Assembly (NCBI RefSeq): GCF_004364125.1
Contig: NZ_SNZV01000004.1
Location: 430,189-494,188, forward strand
Origin: Sphingobacterium paludis
Lineage (GTDB): Bacteria; Bacteroidota; Bacteroidia; Sphingobacteriales; Sphingobacteriaceae
Length of the DNA stretch: 64,000 nt
Reading direction: 5' to 3'
In this document: positions 16,098-26,947 of the stretch, one piece after another
Layout of the letters: each line of letters starts with the position of its first letter
Position numbering within the stretch: the first letter of the stretch is position 1
Made by a program: the position numbers and the translations under genes
The notes under the pieces: generated by a model
Databases searched by the model: none
The model's input: the letters and a program-made list of their open reading frames with translations, nothing else
Told to the model about the DNA's origin: nothing

Positions 16098-17249
16098 ATG
16101 AATGCAATTACACCCAAAGTGGCGTTTGTTACCGGCATCACCGGTCAAGACGGCGCGTACCTTGCTGAGTTCCTTTTAAAGAAAGGCTACATTGTGCATG
16201 GCCTGAAGCGGCGGTCCTCTTCCTTTAATACCGATAGAATCGACCACCTTTACCAAGATCCGCATACGAGTCAGCGGAATTTTATTCTGCATTATGGAGA
16301 TCTGACCGACTCAACCAATCTCATTCGCATTATTCAAGAAGTTCAACCAGACGAAATTTACAATCTGGCGGCGCAGTCTCATGTAAAGGTAAGTTTTGAT
16401 ACACCAGAATATACCGCGAATGCAGATGGGATAGGCACGCTGCGTATTCTTGACGCAGTAAGGCTGTTGGGTTTGACACAGAAAACAAAAGTATATCAGG
16501 CATCTACGTCAGAATTATATGGGCTAGTACAGGCGGTTCCACAAAGTGAAACTACGCCATTTTACCCAAGAAGTCCTTACGCCGTGGCCAAAATGTATGG
16601 ATATTGGATTACCGTAAACTACCGCGAGGCATATCAAATGTTTGCGTGCAACGGTATTCTTTTTAATCACGAAAGTCCAGTACGTGGCGAAACGTTTGTG
16701 ACTCGAAAAATTACCCGTGCTGTTGCTAAGATCGCGTTGGGATTGCAGGACCGACTTTTCTTGGGTAATTTGTCCGCTCAAAGAGATTGGGGCCATGCAA
16801 AAGATTATGTAGAAGCGATGTGGTTAATTTTGCAACAACCCAAGCCGGAGGATTACGTCATTGCTACGGGCGTTACAACCACCGTCAGAGACTTTGTCAG
16901 AATGGCTTTTGCCGAACTCGGAATAGAGGTTGAGTTTAGCGGTAAAGATGCTGCTGAGCGGGGTGTTATCATTGACCGCGATGAAGAGATTTTGAATCGA
17001 CTTGGAATCCCTGTCGAGCATATAAAAATAGGACAAACCGTCGTTAAGGTTGATCCACAATATTTCCGACCAACCGAAGTCGATTTGTTGATCGGAGATC
17101 CGAGTAAAGCTAAGAGTAAACTAGGTTGGGAACCGAAATATACCTTGCCTATGCTCGTCAACGATATGATCACTAATGATCTGCACCTTATGCGTAAAGA
17201 AGAATATTTACGGAAAGGTGGTTTTAAAAGTTTAAATTACTTTGAGTAA
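16098..17249 (+). CDS. gmd: GDP-mannose 4,6-dehydratase
   Basis: Converts GDP-D-mannose to GDP-4-keto-6-deoxy-D-mannose, the precursor of GDP-fucose, rhamnose or perosamine for surface glycans. Extended [17 protein letters not shown] at the N-terminus, the RRSSSFNT cofactor loop, STSELYG, and the catalytic [20 protein letters not shown] is a Gmd signature. 383 residues from the ATG at 16098, which has GGAG 7 nt upstream. It lies alone: no fucose synthase (fcl) in this window, so that step is encoded elsewhere. Confidence 0.95.
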   Translation: MNAITPKVAFVTGITGQDGAYLAEFLLKKGYIVHGLKRRSSSFNTDRIDHLYQDPHTSQRNFILHYGDLTDSTNLIRIIQEVQPDEIYNLAAQSHVKVSFDTPEYTANADGIGTLRILDAVRLLGLTQKTKVYQASTSELYGLVQAVPQSETTPFYPRSPYAVAKMYGYWITVNYREAYQMFACNGILFNHESPVRGETFVTRKITRAVAKIALGLQDRLFLGNLSAQRDWGHAKDYVEAMWLILQQPKPEDYVIATGVTTTVRDFVRMAFAELGIEVEFSGKDAAERGVIIDRDEEILNRLGIPVEHIKIGQTVVKVDPQYFRPTEVDLLIGDPSKAKSKLGWEPKYTLPMLVNDMITNDLHLMRKEEYLRKGGFKSLNYFE

Positions 17250-17347
17250 CATGTTGGTGTCCTAAAGGCGAATTGGAATAATTTTTGTGTATTCCACCCC
17301 ATTAGGCATAGCAATGCTACTTTGCCCCCATATAGGTCTGAATAATA

Positions 17348-18304
17348 ATGCAAAAGCAAGAGGATATTGAGAAGGTAGAAACGTATAGCTCCGATAAGAC
17401 AAATCTAGAACAAATACCAAAAAGAAATAATTCCAAGATCTATTTCTTTTTGATTGCGATATCGGCGTTATTGGCAACGAATATCTATTTCTATGTAAAG
17501 TTTAAATCATCCGGCGAGAAGCTGTATACGATGGCTATCCAGAAGCAAGATCTTCAGATAGAGATAGATCGTATTGAAGCCGAGTTGGATAATTTGGTGA
17601 CCTTAAAAGGCCAAGAAACGTTGGATGAATCGTTGGAAGCTTCCGAAGACCGAGCCCGCCAGGCAATCAGCGGCCTTCGGCAAAAGCTGGAGGAGCAAAC
17701 AATAACGGAAGAAGATATTTCGCTAGCCAAGCAAGAGGTTTTACGGTTGAAGGGCAATGTGTCTGATCTACGGATCAGTCTAAACGAGCTGAAAGTAAAA
17801 AATGAATTGTTGCAGCGTGAGAACGAAGATCTTAATGTCAAAATCTCCTCGAGTGATAAAAAGCTCCATGCTATTTCCAAAGAAAATGTCCAGCTAAAAG
17901 ATAAGATTACTATTGCTGCCGGTTTGAAAGTGTCGAACATTCACGTTAATGGTGTTTCTATTTCTAAAAGAGGCGCAGTAGAAATTGAGAGCAAGGCGCG
18001 TCGAGTCGACCAATTGCAGGTTTTGTTCGCGCTAGCCGATAATTCGCTGGCCAAGGGCGGAAATAAGGAAGTTTTTGTGCGAGTGGTTGACCCCTCGGGA
18101 AATCTCTTTGGCGATGCCAATAATCTATTCTATGTACATGGAGAAAAGCTACAGTACACGTTCAAGGAAACCATAAACTTTACGAATAACGGCGAAGAAT
18201 ACCAGTTCCTTTGGCCGTTGGATAAATTTAAAAAAGGCGCTTATACGGTGCTGCTGTATCATGATAACGCCATTATGGGGCGCGCTGGGGTTGTATTGAA
18301 ATAG
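17348..18304 (+). CDS. Coiled-coil inner-membrane protein of unknown function
   Basis: 318 residues: cytoplasmic Lys/Glu-rich start, one membrane helix (about 30-48), a long coiled coil with Glu/Lys/Leu heptads (about 60-195), then a globular beta domain (200-318; VSNIHVNGVSISKRG, VFVRVVDPSGNLFG). The topology suggests a periplasmic coiled coil carrying a terminal domain. Such proteins occur widely in Bacteroidota without known function. The spacing to gmd (98 nt) makes cotranscription uncertain. Confidence 0.8.
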   Translation: MQKQEDIEKVETYSSDKTNLEQIPKRNNSKIYFFLIAISALLATNIYFYVKFKSSGEKLYTMAIQKQDLQIEIDRIEAELDNLVTLKGQETLDESLEASEDRARQAISGLRQKLEEQTITEEDISLAKQEVLRLKGNVSDLRISLNELKVKNELLQRENEDLNVKISSSDKKLHAISKENVQLKDKITIAAGLKVSNIHVNGVSISKRGAVEIESKARRVDQLQVLFALADNSLAKGGNKEVFVRVVDPSGNLFGDANNLFYVHGEKLQYTFKETINFTNNGEEYQFLWPLDKFKKGAYTVLLYHDNAIMGRAGVVLK

Positions 18305-18716
18305 TCACGTTTTTCCTTAATCGTATACCCACTACACCGCGTAAACCAACAAGCCCTAGCCAAACCTTACCACGGTGGTCTCCATAGCGATCGCCCTTTT
18401 CTAACTCAAAAAAATCTTCTAAACGTGTACACTGTCTCAGTATAACGCTGTAAACATTCGTAAAACAACGGTGTTGCATGCTTCGACGGGGATTAACGAT
18501 TGTGCTGCGATGTTATTAGCTATAGGCATAGATCATGCCGCGCTACGCAACGTGCTTACAGGGTATTGAATGGAAATTCCGGTATTTTCCCCTCTGTGCA
18601 GCTGTAGCATGCTTTAGCTACGATAAGATGGCTGGAAACGAAGGAAAATACACGCAACCCGTCTGTTAACAAAGAGACGAGTTGCGGGTATGGAAGTCTT
18701 ATGTAAAGGGTAACGA
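18305..18716. other. Noncoding gap of about 410 nt
   Basis: Lies between the coiled-coil gene and the end of the histidine kinase gene. It holds the kinase terminator (18654-18685) and a small GTAGC/GCTAC hairpin around 18604-18621. A 68-codon minus-strand frame at its left edge overlaps the coiled-coil gene and resembles nothing. No RNA gene recognised. Confidence 0.5.
18654..18685 (-). terminator. Probable terminator of the histidine kinase gene
   Basis: Inverted repeat GCAACCCGTCT/AGACGAGTTGC (one mismatch) with a 10-nt loop, 32 nt past the kinase stop on the minus strand; the minus-strand tail is GTGTATTTTCC, only moderately T-rich. Confidence 0.5.
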
Positions 18717-21700
18717 TTACCCTCTAAAAATAGGTAAGGTGATGATAAATGTCGTGCCGCTGTTGGTTTTCGTTACAAACTCTATTTTGCCGCCAATACC
18801 TGTCACAGTTTGTTTTACGAAGGCAAGCCCCAAACCTGTTCCCGAACTTTTGGTGGTAAAATTTGGTTTGAAGATATTAGGAATGATTTCATCCGATATA
18901 CCGTATCCGTTATCCTGAATAAGGATCCTAACGTTGTCGCGGTCTGGATAGCTCACATCGACATTAATCCTCGTTTTTTTCCTGCCTACGCTTGCTTCGA
19001 TCGCATTTTTAAATAAGTTATTGAATGATCGCAGCATCTGATCCCGATCTCCCAATATGTAAATCGCGCGATCCGTCGTTTCGTTGTTCAGTACAATAAG
19101 GGTATTGGACGAACTGTTGAACAGATTCATGACCTTCAGTATTTTCTCAATGAGGTTGATTTTTACCAAATTGGTTTCCGGAAGTTTAGCGAATGCCGAG
19201 AACTCCGTCGCGATTTTCGAAAGGCTATCTATTTGCTCGATGACGGAGTTTGAGATACGCAGGAAACGTTCTGCAAACTTCTGATCATTCTCATTGTAGG
19301 ATCGCATGAGCTGCTGTATGCCAAGTTTCATTGGTGTTAATGGATTTTTAATCTCGTGTGCCACCTGCTTGGCCATTTCGCGCCAAGCTTTCTCTCGTTC
19401 AGCATCCCGCAGCTGCTTCGCACTTTCCTCAAGCTTGATCAACATATAATTGTACTCTTTAATGAGCATTCCAATTTCATCATTACGCTCCCAATAGAGC
19501 GGTTCATTTATTTTATTCGACAGTTGGGTTTCCGCGAGCTTTTGGCGAACAATATCGAGAGGCTTCGTGATTTTGCTCGATACGGCAACAGCAATAAAAC
19601 CAAATAGAATAATGATAAAGGTGTAAATATTGAGAATGGTGTTCAGGAGTAAATTTCTATTAGAAATAGCGTCCTTTTCTGTGGTGTAATAAGGGATGTT
19701 TAGGTATGCCACGGTTTTATAGTCCTCGCTTTTTATTGCAGCATAGGCGGCCGCAAACTTAAAGATCGAGATCTGCTCTTGCTCATACGCTTCAGATTTG
19801 CGCAAGACGGCAAGTCTATTCAAGGCCGCGGGGTTGATATATTCTGAAATCAACTTTAAATCGAATATTCGTGGCTGTGAGGTGTACAATAGTTTTCCGC
19901 TCTTATCATATAGATTGAAGTTCGTCATGCTGGAGGGAGCCATGTCTTTCAATATCTGCACAATGCCTTGTTCGGCGTCTTCCCTCGAGCCGGAAATGCT
20001 ATTCTCAATCTTTTTGGTGACTTCAGCAATCTCTTTTAGTCTGTTGGCGGAGGTCGTTTGTTCCAACTGCCGATTGATACTGATGAATGCGATTGCTCCT
20101 GAAATAAGAATACCGAGCAGCACCGACATAATGACCAACGTCTGTATGCGGGTACTGTATTGTATATTGTTAAATAGTAGGCGAAAATGATAGCGGATTC
20201 TATTCCAGTGAAAGGATTTGTCGCTGACGGTTTTAACGATGTAATTGATCGCATTAAACAGGACGAAGAATAGCAGCAAAACAATAAAAATAATAGATGC
20301 ATGTGCCAGATATTGCCAAGCTGTCGTGTTTTGCTTACTCAGTACAATAGTTGTGTATTGGTCTGGTTTGTAAGCTAAATGGAGGAAATGATCATTTTTT
20401 TCGATTTCCAAATACTCACGTAGTTTATTTGGTACATAGAAATCATTTTCAGCATAATTATACGTTCCGTACTGTGTGACCAAATTGTGGTCTTTGTACA
20501 GCGCATAAGAATTGTTCTCGAACGCATCAAACTGCCACGCAGAGGATTTACTATCCGATAAAATTTCTGGATAGGGCAGTAGCGTGCTGTAAGAAAGGTT
20601 TTTGAGATTTACATAGATATGATAAGACTTCTCCGGATCGTTTTCATAAGGTATGGTGAGGTGTGTAAAATACTCATGCGTTCCCAGTTCGCTTTTTAGC
20701 CTATAGAAATTGGTGGTAAATGGAATTTTAACTGCGCTTTTTATCACCTTCTCCCGGTATTCGGCAGCGATATCTGCCTGATATTTTTCTAACGGTATAC
20801 CCTCATTATTGTAATAAAACGCCTGAAACTCAAATTTAGAAAGGTAGCCACTAAGGTACCTGGTTTTGATATACTCTGTGATATAGCGAATGTCGGCTGC
20901 AGAAGTATGCAGACTCAGCAACTTTTCCAGTTTATAGTCGTTGTTGATATGCTTTTCTATATCCACAAACAGCGATACCGCATTCACGTCATCTTCGGCT
21001 AGAAGATGGGCGATGGACTGTTTCATCATCTCTTGTTTTGTGATGCGGTTGTAGTGATTGTACGATAAGATAGAGACCCCGGACAATAACAATATTGTAG
21101 AAATAAAAATAGAAAGATGGTAGGGTGCGGAAAAGCTGTACGTCCGGTAGGTACGCAAAAAGACGAGGGTTCCAATCAGCACGCAAGAAAACAAGTTGAA
21201 ATCGATGACCGCCGTAGCGATAAGCGATACCACCAAACAGATGAGTTCGATGTTTAGCATAAGCGTGATGTTTTTTAGAAAAAAACGGATCATCTGCAAA
21301 ATGCCATCGGTGTATAATGTGAATGATGTAAGGTTAAGGCAAAACAGAAGTAGACATATCCAGCCGTAAAGGCCTAAGTTCAGGATCTTCGTAAAATCAT
21401 TTTCATATAAGGGCGAATGGGTGAGTAACGTCCCTAGAAAGTAGAACATGAGCTGCGCCAGCAGATAGATGGAAAAAATACCAATAAGAGAGAACACGAT
21501 AGCGATATTTCGCTTTTGGAGTTTTTTGGGGACGGGTAAATACCGTTGTATATACTTAACAAAGCAGATAAACCAAAAAATGCTTACTGTAATCATTAAG
21601 TAAGACCATACATTCGGTAGAAATTCATTGTATGCATAATACTTCGGATCAAACAGCTCCAGGCTGGAATGCACGGATAACCAATTGGAGTGAAGATCTA

Positions 21701-22460
21701 TATACCGAACAGCAACAAGGATGGAGAAAAACAAGACCAGGGCTAGCCAAGCCCGTCCATTTTTAGCAAGTTGCAGGCAGATACTATTTGTTAGGACGAT
21801 AAAGCAAATTATCGCAGCTACCCAACAGATAAATTGCAAATCCAAGTAAATATTATCCTTCTTTCCTTCGATGAGCTTGACAGAAAATAGGTAGTTGTTA
21901 TCCTTGCTATATATATTCCGTATATTCTTATTATCGTTGTATTGCGCTATTTCAATGTTTTTTACGCCAATGGTGTTTAGAAAGTTGTTGCTGAGGAAAT
22001 TGTTCGGATTTTCAAAGTTTCGCTTTATTGGCACCAGTGCCAATACAGAAATACCATGGTTTAAATCTTTTTTCTTCACTAAAAAAGACCGATTTTCAGA
22101 TTGTAAATACGAGGTTTTAGGACGAATGCCAACATCTGTTACCGGCACATAAATATTGGTAGACCAATGTACAATCTGGTTATCTCGATAGATATAAAAG
22201 AAGATTAATTCCTTACTGATTTCGTTGGTAATTTGTTCCAGCTGCACAGGGTATTTATCAACGTTTTGGAACGTTTTGATAATTAGGCTGTCTGAGAAAA
22301 AATAATCAATTCTATCTTCAAACTCATGGATACGTGTAGTCAGCTTACCTTCATCCAATTTGAGCATTTCTTCATCGGTAATGGTAAAATGGATGGTGAT
22401 TGCAGTACCTAGTAAAGATAATGTTAAAATTAAGAGAAGGAATCGAATCTTTGTCAACAT
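18717..22460 (-). CDS. Very large orphan membrane histidine kinase (NtrY-like kinase core)
   Basis: 1247 residues. Order: signal/membrane helix (5-23), a first periplasmic region to ~205, a block of about seven membrane helices (210-470), a second large extracytoplasmic region (480-750), two further helices, a third short sensor region, another helix (~930), a HAMP linker, then the kinase core. The phosphoacceptor is H1035 in VAHEIKNPLTPMKL; the ATPase domain shows NLFKNAIEAS (N box), DNGYGI (G1) and GTGLGLAFVKQ (G2). No receiver domain, and no response regulator gene beside it. The H-box resembles NtrY-type kinases. The signal sensed is unknown; the repeated sensor and membrane modules are unusual. 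Confidence 0.9.
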   Translation of the reverse strand: MLTKIRFLLLILTLSLLGTAITIHFTITDEEMLKLDEGKLTTRIHEFEDRIDYFFSDSLIIKTFQNVDKYPVQLEQITNEISKELIFFYIYRDNQIVHWSTNIYVPVTDVGIRPKTSYLQSENRSFLVKKKDLNHGISVLALVPIKRNFENPNNFLSNNFLNTIGVKNIEIAQYNDNKNIRNIYSKDNNYLFSVKLIEGKKDNIYLDLQFICWVAAIICFIVLTNSICLQLAKNGRAWLALVLFFSILVAVRYIDLHSNWLSVHSSLELFDPKYYAYNEFLPNVWSYLMITVSIFWFICFVKYIQRYLPVPKKLQKRNIAIVFSLIGIFSIYLLAQLMFYFLGTLLTHSPLYENDFTKILNLGLYGWICLLLFCLNLTSFTLYTDGILQMIRFFLKNITLMLNIELICLVVSLIATAVIDFNLFSCVLIGTLVFLRTYRTYSFSAPYHLSIFISTILLLSGVSILSYNHYNRITKQEMMKQSIAHLLAEDDVNAVSLFVDIEKHINNDYKLEKLLSLHTSAADIRYITEYIKTRYLSGYLSKFEFQAFYYNNEGIPLEKYQADIAAEYREKVIKSAVKIPFTTNFYRLKSELGTHEYFTHLTIPYENDPEKSYHIYVNLKNLSYSTLLPYPEILSDSKSSAWQFDAFENNSYALYKDHNLVTQYGTYNYAENDFYVPNKLREYLEIEKNDHFLHLAYKPDQYTTIVLSKQNTTAWQYLAHASIIFIVLLLFFVLFNAINYIVKTVSDKSFHWNRIRYHFRLLFNNIQYSTRIQTLVIMSVLLGILISGAIAFISINRQLEQTTSANRLKEIAEVTKKIENSISGSREDAEQGIVQILKDMAPSSMTNFNLYDKSGKLLYTSQPRIFDLKLISEYINPAALNRLAVLRKSEAYEQEQISIFKFAAAYAAIKSEDYKTVAYLNIPYYTTEKDAISNRNLLLNTILNIYTFIIILFGFIAVAVSSKITKPLDIVRQKLAETQLSNKINEPLYWERNDEIGMLIKEYNYMLIKLEESAKQLRDAEREKAWREMAKQVAHEIKNPLTPMKLGIQQLMRSYNENDQKFAERFLRISNSVIEQIDSLSKIATEFSAFAKLPETNLVKINLIEKILKVMNLFNSSSNTLIVLNNETTDRAIYILGDRDQMLRSFNNLFKNAIEASVGRKKTRINVDVSYPDRDNVRILIQDNGYGISDEIIPNIFKPNFTTKSSGTGLGLAFVKQTVTGIGGKIEFVTKTNSGTTFIITLPIFRG

Positions 22461-22490
22461 TTATGTCGCTTTACATAAAATGTAAATATA

Positions 22491-22528
22491 AAAAAAGTCC
22501 TCGTTATTATATCTAACGAGGACTTTTT
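22491..22528. terminator. Bidirectional terminator after sdhB
   Basis: Perfect 12-bp stem AAGTCCTCGTTA/TAACGAGGACTT (22495-22506, 22514-22525) flanked by A and T runs, so it works on either strand. It ends the sdhCAB transcript just before sdhB's downstream neighbour. Confidence 0.88.
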
Positions 22529-22546
22529 ATGCAGGTATACCCAAAA

Positions 22547-23326
22547 TTAGTTGTGGGTATGGACGTCTTCTTCGCGGAAAAATTTAGCGGTGAAGTATTC
22601 TCTGTTCATACGCGCGATGTTAGAAAGCTTAATGCCTTTCGGACATTCCGCTTCGCAGGCGCCGGTGTTGGTACAGTTACCGAAACCTTCGGCATCCATT
22701 TGGTCTACCATAGCCTGTGCCCGCTCATAACGCTCCGTTTGCCCCTGTGGAAGCAAAGCAAATTGCGAGATCTTTGCTGATACAAATAACATGGCCGACG
22801 CATTTTTACAGGCTGCTACACAAGCCCCGCAACCAATACATGTTGCCGCTTCGAAAGCCTCATCTGCAATCCGCTTAGGGATGGGAATTGTATTGGCATC
22901 CGGTACGCCACCTGTATTGATATTGACATATCCACCAGCTTGTTGTATACGGTCAAAAGACGTACGATCTACAGCAAGATCTTTCAAAACAGGGAATGCA
23001 GCTGCTCGCCAAGGCTCAATCACGATGGTTTGCCCGTCGTGGAATGAACGCATATGCAATTGACATGTTGTGATGCCGTATTTTGGGCCATGTGGTCGGC
23101 CATTGATCACCAATGAACACATACCACAAATACCTTCGCGGCAGTCATGATCGAAATAAATTGGGTCTTCACCCAAGCGAGTAAGGTCTTCATTGACAAC
23201 GTCAAGCATTTCGAGGAAAGACATATCATCAGCAATGTCTTTCGCTTGAATGGTGACGAATTGACCTTTGGTTTTATCATTTTTTTGACGCCAAACTTTT
23301 AGCGTTAAATTCATATGTTGTGCCAT
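22547..23326 (-). CDS. sdhB: Succinate dehydrogenase/fumarate reductase iron-sulfur subunit
   Basis: Carries electrons from the flavin of SdhA to the membrane subunit through three Fe-S clusters. N-terminal 2Fe-2S ferredoxin domain ([15 protein letters not shown] about residue 65-78, second Cys pair following) and C-terminal 4Fe-4S/3Fe-4S domain ([11 protein letters not shown] near 150; [14 protein letters not shown] near 210). 259 residues. Last gene of the sdhC-sdhA-sdhB operon; a strong hairpin lies between it and sdhA. Confidence 0.96.
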   Translation of the reverse strand: MAQHMNLTLKVWRQKNDKTKGQFVTIQAKDIADDMSFLEMLDVVNEDLTRLGEDPIYFDHDCREGICGMCSLVINGRPHGPKYGITTCQLHMRSFHDGQTIVIEPWRAAAFPVLKDLAVDRTSFDRIQQAGGYVNINTGGVPDANTIPIPKRIADEAFEAATCIGCGACVAACKNASAMLFVSAKISQFALLPQGQTERYERAQAMVDQMDAEGFGNCTNTGACEAECPKGIKLSNIARMNREYFTAKFFREEDVHTHN

Positions 23327-23348
23327 GATAATATTGTTGAGTACGATT

Positions 23349-23372
23349 GCTAGTCGAGCTGCCTCGACTAGC
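23349..23372 (-). other. Hairpin between sdhA and sdhB
   Basis: Perfect 10-bp stem GCTAGTCGAG/CTCGACTAGC with a 4-nt loop, in the 52-nt gap between two operon genes, with no T-run on either strand. It is better read as an mRNA-processing or stability element than a terminator. Confidence 0.6.
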
Positions 23373-23378
23373 TAGATA

Positions 23379-25313
23379 CTATTTATAACTTCTTTGTGTT
23401 AATTTAACGTTTTCGAAGATTAATTCCTCTTTGTGTAGAACCTCTTCTTGATTTTCGCCAGCAAATTCCCAAGCAGCTACATACGTGTAGTTTTCATCGT
23501 CGCGTTTTGCTTCGCCCTCTTCGGTTTGTGATTCCAAACGGAAGTGTCCACCACATGATTCACTACGGTTTAACGCATCATCGACCATCAATTCACCAAG
23601 CTCGATAAAATCAGCCACGCGGCCAGCTTTTTCCAGAGACATGTTCAATTCTTCGTTCTCGCCCAATACCTTTACATCGCTCCAGAACTCTTTTTTCAAG
23701 TTTTGAATCAAGCCTTTAGCTTTCGTTAAGCCCTCAGCGGTACGCGCCATTCCACAGTATTCCCACATGATCTTGCCCAGTTCTTTATGGATGTCATCAA
23801 TTGTTTTTGATCCTTTCAGACTCAATAACACATTGATTTTGTCTTCCACTTCTTTCCTGGTCTGCTCAAATGCAGGGTGGTTTTTGTCAACTGGAGCAAA
23901 GCTTCCCAAGTTAGCAAGATAGTCACCTACGGTAAATGGAATAACGAAATAACCATCAGACAAACCTTGCATCAAAGCCGATGCACCTAAACGGTTCGCG
24001 CCGTGATCCGAGAAGTTACATTCTCCCAATGCATAAAGACCAGGTACTGTTGTCATCAAGTTGTAATCAACCCAAACACCACCCATTGTGTAGTGAACAG
24101 CAGGGTAGATACGCATCGGTTGTTCATAAGGATTCTCGTCGGTGATTTGGTAGTACATATCAAACAAGTTTCCGTACTTCGCTTCTACCGTGTCTTTACC
24201 CAGACGTTTGATAGCATCCGCGAAATCTAAGAATACCGCAACGCCAGATTTACCTACACCACGACCGTCATCTACCATTTCTTTGGCATTACGCGAAGCA
24301 ACGTCGCGCGGTACAAGGTTACCGAATGAAGGGTATTTTCGCTCTAAAAAGTAATCGCGATCATCCTCTTTAATATCAGCAGGTTTTATCGATCCTGAAC
24401 GTAGTTTTTCAGAAAGTTCTTTTGTTTTTGGCACCCAAACACGACCATCGTTACGTAATGATTCAGACATCAACGTCAATTTCGATTGGTGGTCGCCCGT
24501 CACTGGAATACATGTCGGGTGTATCTGCGTATAACAAGGGTTTGCAAAATAGGCACCTCTTTTATGCGCTCTCCAAGCCGCTGTTACGTTACAGCCCATG
24601 GCGTTGGTAGACAAGAAGAAAACGTTACCGTATCCACCTGTACAAAGCAGTACGGCGTGGCCTTCGTGTGATTCAATCTTTCCGGTAATCATATCACGCG
24701 TAATGATTCCACGTGCATGACCATCTATTTTCACTAAATCCAACATCTCATGACGAGTGTACGATTGTACTTTTCCTTTTTTGATTTGGCGGTTCAGGGC
24801 AGAGTATGCACCCAATAACAATTGTTGTCCTGTCTGACCACGCGCGTAAAACGTGCGGGAAACCTGCGCACCACCAAATGAGCGGTTATCTAACAATCCA
24901 CCATATTCGCGAGCGAAAGGAACGCCTTGCGCTACACACTGGTCAATGATATTGACGGATACTTCCGCCAAACGGTATACGTTTGCTTCACGTGCGCGGT
25001 AGTCACCGCCTTTAATCGTATCGTAGAATAAACGGTAAACCGAGTCACCATCATTCTGATAGTTCTTTGCGGCGTTGATACCACCTTGTGCAGCAATCGA
25101 GTGTGCACGTCGTGGCGAATCTTGGTAACAAAATGTTTTTACGTTGTAACCAAGTTCTGCTAATGAAGCGGCAGCAGAAGCTCCAGCCAAACCCGTACCC
25201 ACCACCAGAATGGTGAACTTACGTTTGTTCGCTGGGTTTACCAACTTCATTTCAAATTTATGTTTTGACCATTTCTCGGCTAATGGGCCTGCAGGTACCT
25301 TTGAATCTAACAT
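23379..25313 (-). CDS. sdhA: Succinate dehydrogenase/fumarate reductase flavoprotein subunit
   Basis: Catalytic subunit oxidising succinate to fumarate with covalently bound FAD. Seen: [20 protein letters not shown] (dinucleotide-binding, near residue 36), [17 protein letters not shown] (FAD-attachment His region), the active-site segment around HPTCIP, and [21 protein letters not shown]. 644 residues, matching the Wolinella/Bacteroides-type enzymes rather than the E. coli one. Between sdhC and sdhB in one operon. Confidence 0.97.
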   Translation of the reverse strand: MLDSKVPAGPLAEKWSKHKFEMKLVNPANKRKFTILVVGTGLAGASAAASLAELGYNVKTFCYQDSPRRAHSIAAQGGINAAKNYQNDGDSVYRLFYDTIKGGDYRAREANVYRLAEVSVNIIDQCVAQGVPFAREYGGLLDNRSFGGAQVSRTFYARGQTGQQLLLGAYSALNRQIKKGKVQSYTRHEMLDLVKIDGHARGIITRDMITGKIESHEGHAVLLCTGGYGNVFFLSTNAMGCNVTAAWRAHKRGAYFANPCYTQIHPTCIPVTGDHQSKLTLMSESLRNDGRVWVPKTKELSEKLRSGSIKPADIKEDDRDYFLERKYPSFGNLVPRDVASRNAKEMVDDGRGVGKSGVAVFLDFADAIKRLGKDTVEAKYGNLFDMYYQITDENPYEQPMRIYPAVHYTMGGVWVDYNLMTTVPGLYALGECNFSDHGANRLGASALMQGLSDGYFVIPFTVGDYLANLGSFAPVDKNHPAFEQTRKEVEDKINVLLSLKGSKTIDDIHKELGKIMWEYCGMARTAEGLTKAKGLIQNLKKEFWSDVKVLGENEELNMSLEKAGRVADFIELGELMVDDALNRSESCGGHFRLESQTEEGEAKRDDENYTYVAAWEFAGENQEEVLHKEELIFENVKLTQRSYK

Positions 25314-25360
25314 ATGTAAATACTTTATATTTAACAGATATGAATAGTATATCCTAAATA

Positions 25361-26134
25361 TTATTTAATGAAATAAAAATATAATGGCATTAATGCAAAA
25401 CCAATCGGAATGATTACACCAAATCCCCATACCCCAATGAACTCAATGATAGGCACATATTTTTTATGTGAAACACCGATCGTTTGGAATGCGGATTTGA
25501 AACCGTGTATCAAGTGAAAAGCTAAAGCTGCCATGGCCAATACATAGAAACCTACTACCAAAGGGTTTTGAAAGGCGAAGTCGACTTGCTTGTACAAATC
25601 ACGCGCTTTAACGGTCTCCACATCATTATCAACCGTAACTTGATAGTCATTGAATTCACTCGCTTCCAACACGCGCGAAGTCGTATTCCCTGTAGCCAAG
25701 TCTGTTTGGTACTCTATGTACGGCACTTGGTCGTTATGGTATTTCCACCAAAAGTTTTGCATATGTGTAGCGATGAAAACCAAAAGAACGGTTCCCAAGA
25801 TGCCCATGTTGCGGGAATTCCATGTGCTGTTTGCTTTACCATCAAACTGCGCGTAGTTTACAGGACGGGCAGCTTTGTTCCTAATAGACAAAACCAAAGC
25901 GTAAACCGCATGGATGACGATAGATGCATAAAGTAGGTAGGAAACTACCTTAATAGGCGTGAAATGCGTCATAAAGTACGCATAATTGTTGAAGGCGTAC
26001 CCCTCATCATTTTTAAATAGTTGCAAGTTACCAATCAGGTGAACTATAAGGAATGTACATAGGAAGATCCCCGTTAAGCTCATGATCAGTTTTCTTCCCA
26101 GTGAAGAGCTTAAAACTGGCTTTGAATTACTCAT
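25361..26134 (-). CDS. sdhC: Succinate dehydrogenase cytochrome b subunit (single membrane subunit, di-heme type)
   Basis: 257 residues with five membrane segments (about 14-34, 62-85, 112-130, 185-210, 230-250) and His residues placed for two hemes ([39 protein letters not shown]). A single fused membrane subunit is the type-B complex that uses menaquinone, expected in this phylum. First gene of the operon; a perfect -7 box lies 27 nt upstream. Confidence 0.93.
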   Translation of the reverse strand: MSNSKPVLSSSLGRKLIMSLTGIFLCTFLIVHLIGNLQLFKNDEGYAFNNYAYFMTHFTPIKVVSYLLYASIVIHAVYALVLSIRNKAARPVNYAQFDGKANSTWNSRNMGILGTVLLVFIATHMQNFWWKYHNDQVPYIEYQTDLATGNTTSRVLEASEFNDYQVTVDNDVETVKARDLYKQVDFAFQNPLVVGFYVLAMAALAFHLIHGFKSAFQTIGVSHKKYVPIIEFIGVWGFGVIIPIGFALMPLYFYFIK

Positions 26135-26160
26135 TATCCTCGATTTTTTATATTGATTCG

Positions 26161-26168
26161 CAAATCTA
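26161..26168 (-). promoter_or_regulatory. Predicted -7 box of the sdhCAB operon
   Basis: CAAATCTA on the plus strand is TAGATTTG on the minus strand, a match to TAnnTTTG. A possible -33 (CAAA, 26192-26195) is 23 nt away, wider than ideal. Confidence 0.45.
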
Positions 26169-26237
26169 TTTATTTGTTAACAGAAATCTGACAAACGTCA
26201 ATAAAATCGGACAATTTAGAACAATTCTAATCAAAAA

Positions 26238-26270
26238 AAGGGCTGGATCATTTGTCGTGATCCAGCCCTT
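26238..26270. terminator. Terminator after the beta-barrel gene
   Basis: Perfect 13-bp stem AAGGGCTGGATCA and complement with a 7-nt loop; the minus strand runs into seven T residues, so it ends the gene at 26296-26886. Confidence 0.88.
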
Positions 26271-26295
26271 TAGGAATACTGTTTTCTATGATTTC

Positions 26296-26886
26296 CTATA
26301 AGAATGCAAATCCAACTCCGATGGTCCACATTCTGATCTTTTGGTTGTAATCCGGACTTTCGTTCAAATCTGTCAGACCATGCTCATAGCGAAGATCAAC
26401 GGTGAATTTACTGATGTCAGCACCAATACCTCCTATTAGTCCTGTCGATGTTTTTTTGTAGCGGTCCCACTGTGTTGCTGTCGTGAAATTCACTTTGCCG
26501 TCTTGCGCGAAAGAGAACACAGGACCGGCTTGCACGCGAACACCTACTGGGCCTAAACCAATTCTAGTACCTAATAAAAGAGGCACGTCAAAGCTTTTGA
26601 AAGTAGCCTCACCGCTCTCGCCACCGTTTAAGTCAGTTTCTACACCAACTCTTTTGCTTGCATAGTAAGCCTCGGGTTGCACGTGAAATCCAGCTATACC
26701 AACACGACCCCATGCTCCCAATTGAAACCCAGTCTTTGTGTCGGAATTAAAAAAACGTCCGTCAGAGCTCAAGCTAGAAAAGCCCAAAGCACCTTTGATA
26801 CCAAGTTTGAAAGTAGGGAGCAGCTGCGCTTGCGTTGCGCCTACAGCAAAAATCAAACAAATTAAAGTAAGTAGAGATTTTTTCAT
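26296..26886 (-). CDS. Outer-membrane beta-barrel protein (PorT/OMP_b-brl type)
   Basis: 196 residues. Type I signal peptide (MKKSLLTLICLIFAVGATQAQ, cut after about residue 20 or 21) and then alternating amphipathic strands (GIKGALGFSSL, FQLGAWGRVGIAGFHVQPEAYY, VDLRYEHGL) ending in WTIGVGFAFL with a terminal aromatic-hydrophobic pattern typical for Bam-inserted barrels. Likely an eight-stranded barrel. Small barrels of this kind are abundant in Bacteroidota and their roles are mostly unknown. Confidence 0.85.
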   Translation of the reverse strand: MKKSLLTLICLIFAVGATQAQLLPTFKLGIKGALGFSSLSSDGRFFNSDTKTGFQLGAWGRVGIAGFHVQPEAYYASKRVGVETDLNGGESGEATFKSFDVPLLLGTRIGLGPVGVRVQAGPVFSFAQDGKVNFTTATQWDRYKKTSTGLIGGIGADISKFTVDLRYEHGLTDLNESPDYNQKIRMWTIGVGFAFL

Positions 26887-26947
26887 GTGAAAAATATTTG
26901 TTTATTTTATTACGATACAATAATAACGTATTTTTTTAAGAATAGTT

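Noticed and set aside
18273..18479. A 68-codon minus-strand frame with many Gly/Arg residues
   Set aside because: It overlaps the coiled-coil gene end, has no recognisable family, and no promoter or ribosome-binding sequence.
22529..22780. Plus-strand frame opposite sdhB, and similar long frames opposite recA, sdhA and other genes
   Set aside because: They are shadows of strongly conserved genes on the other strand and have no family match.
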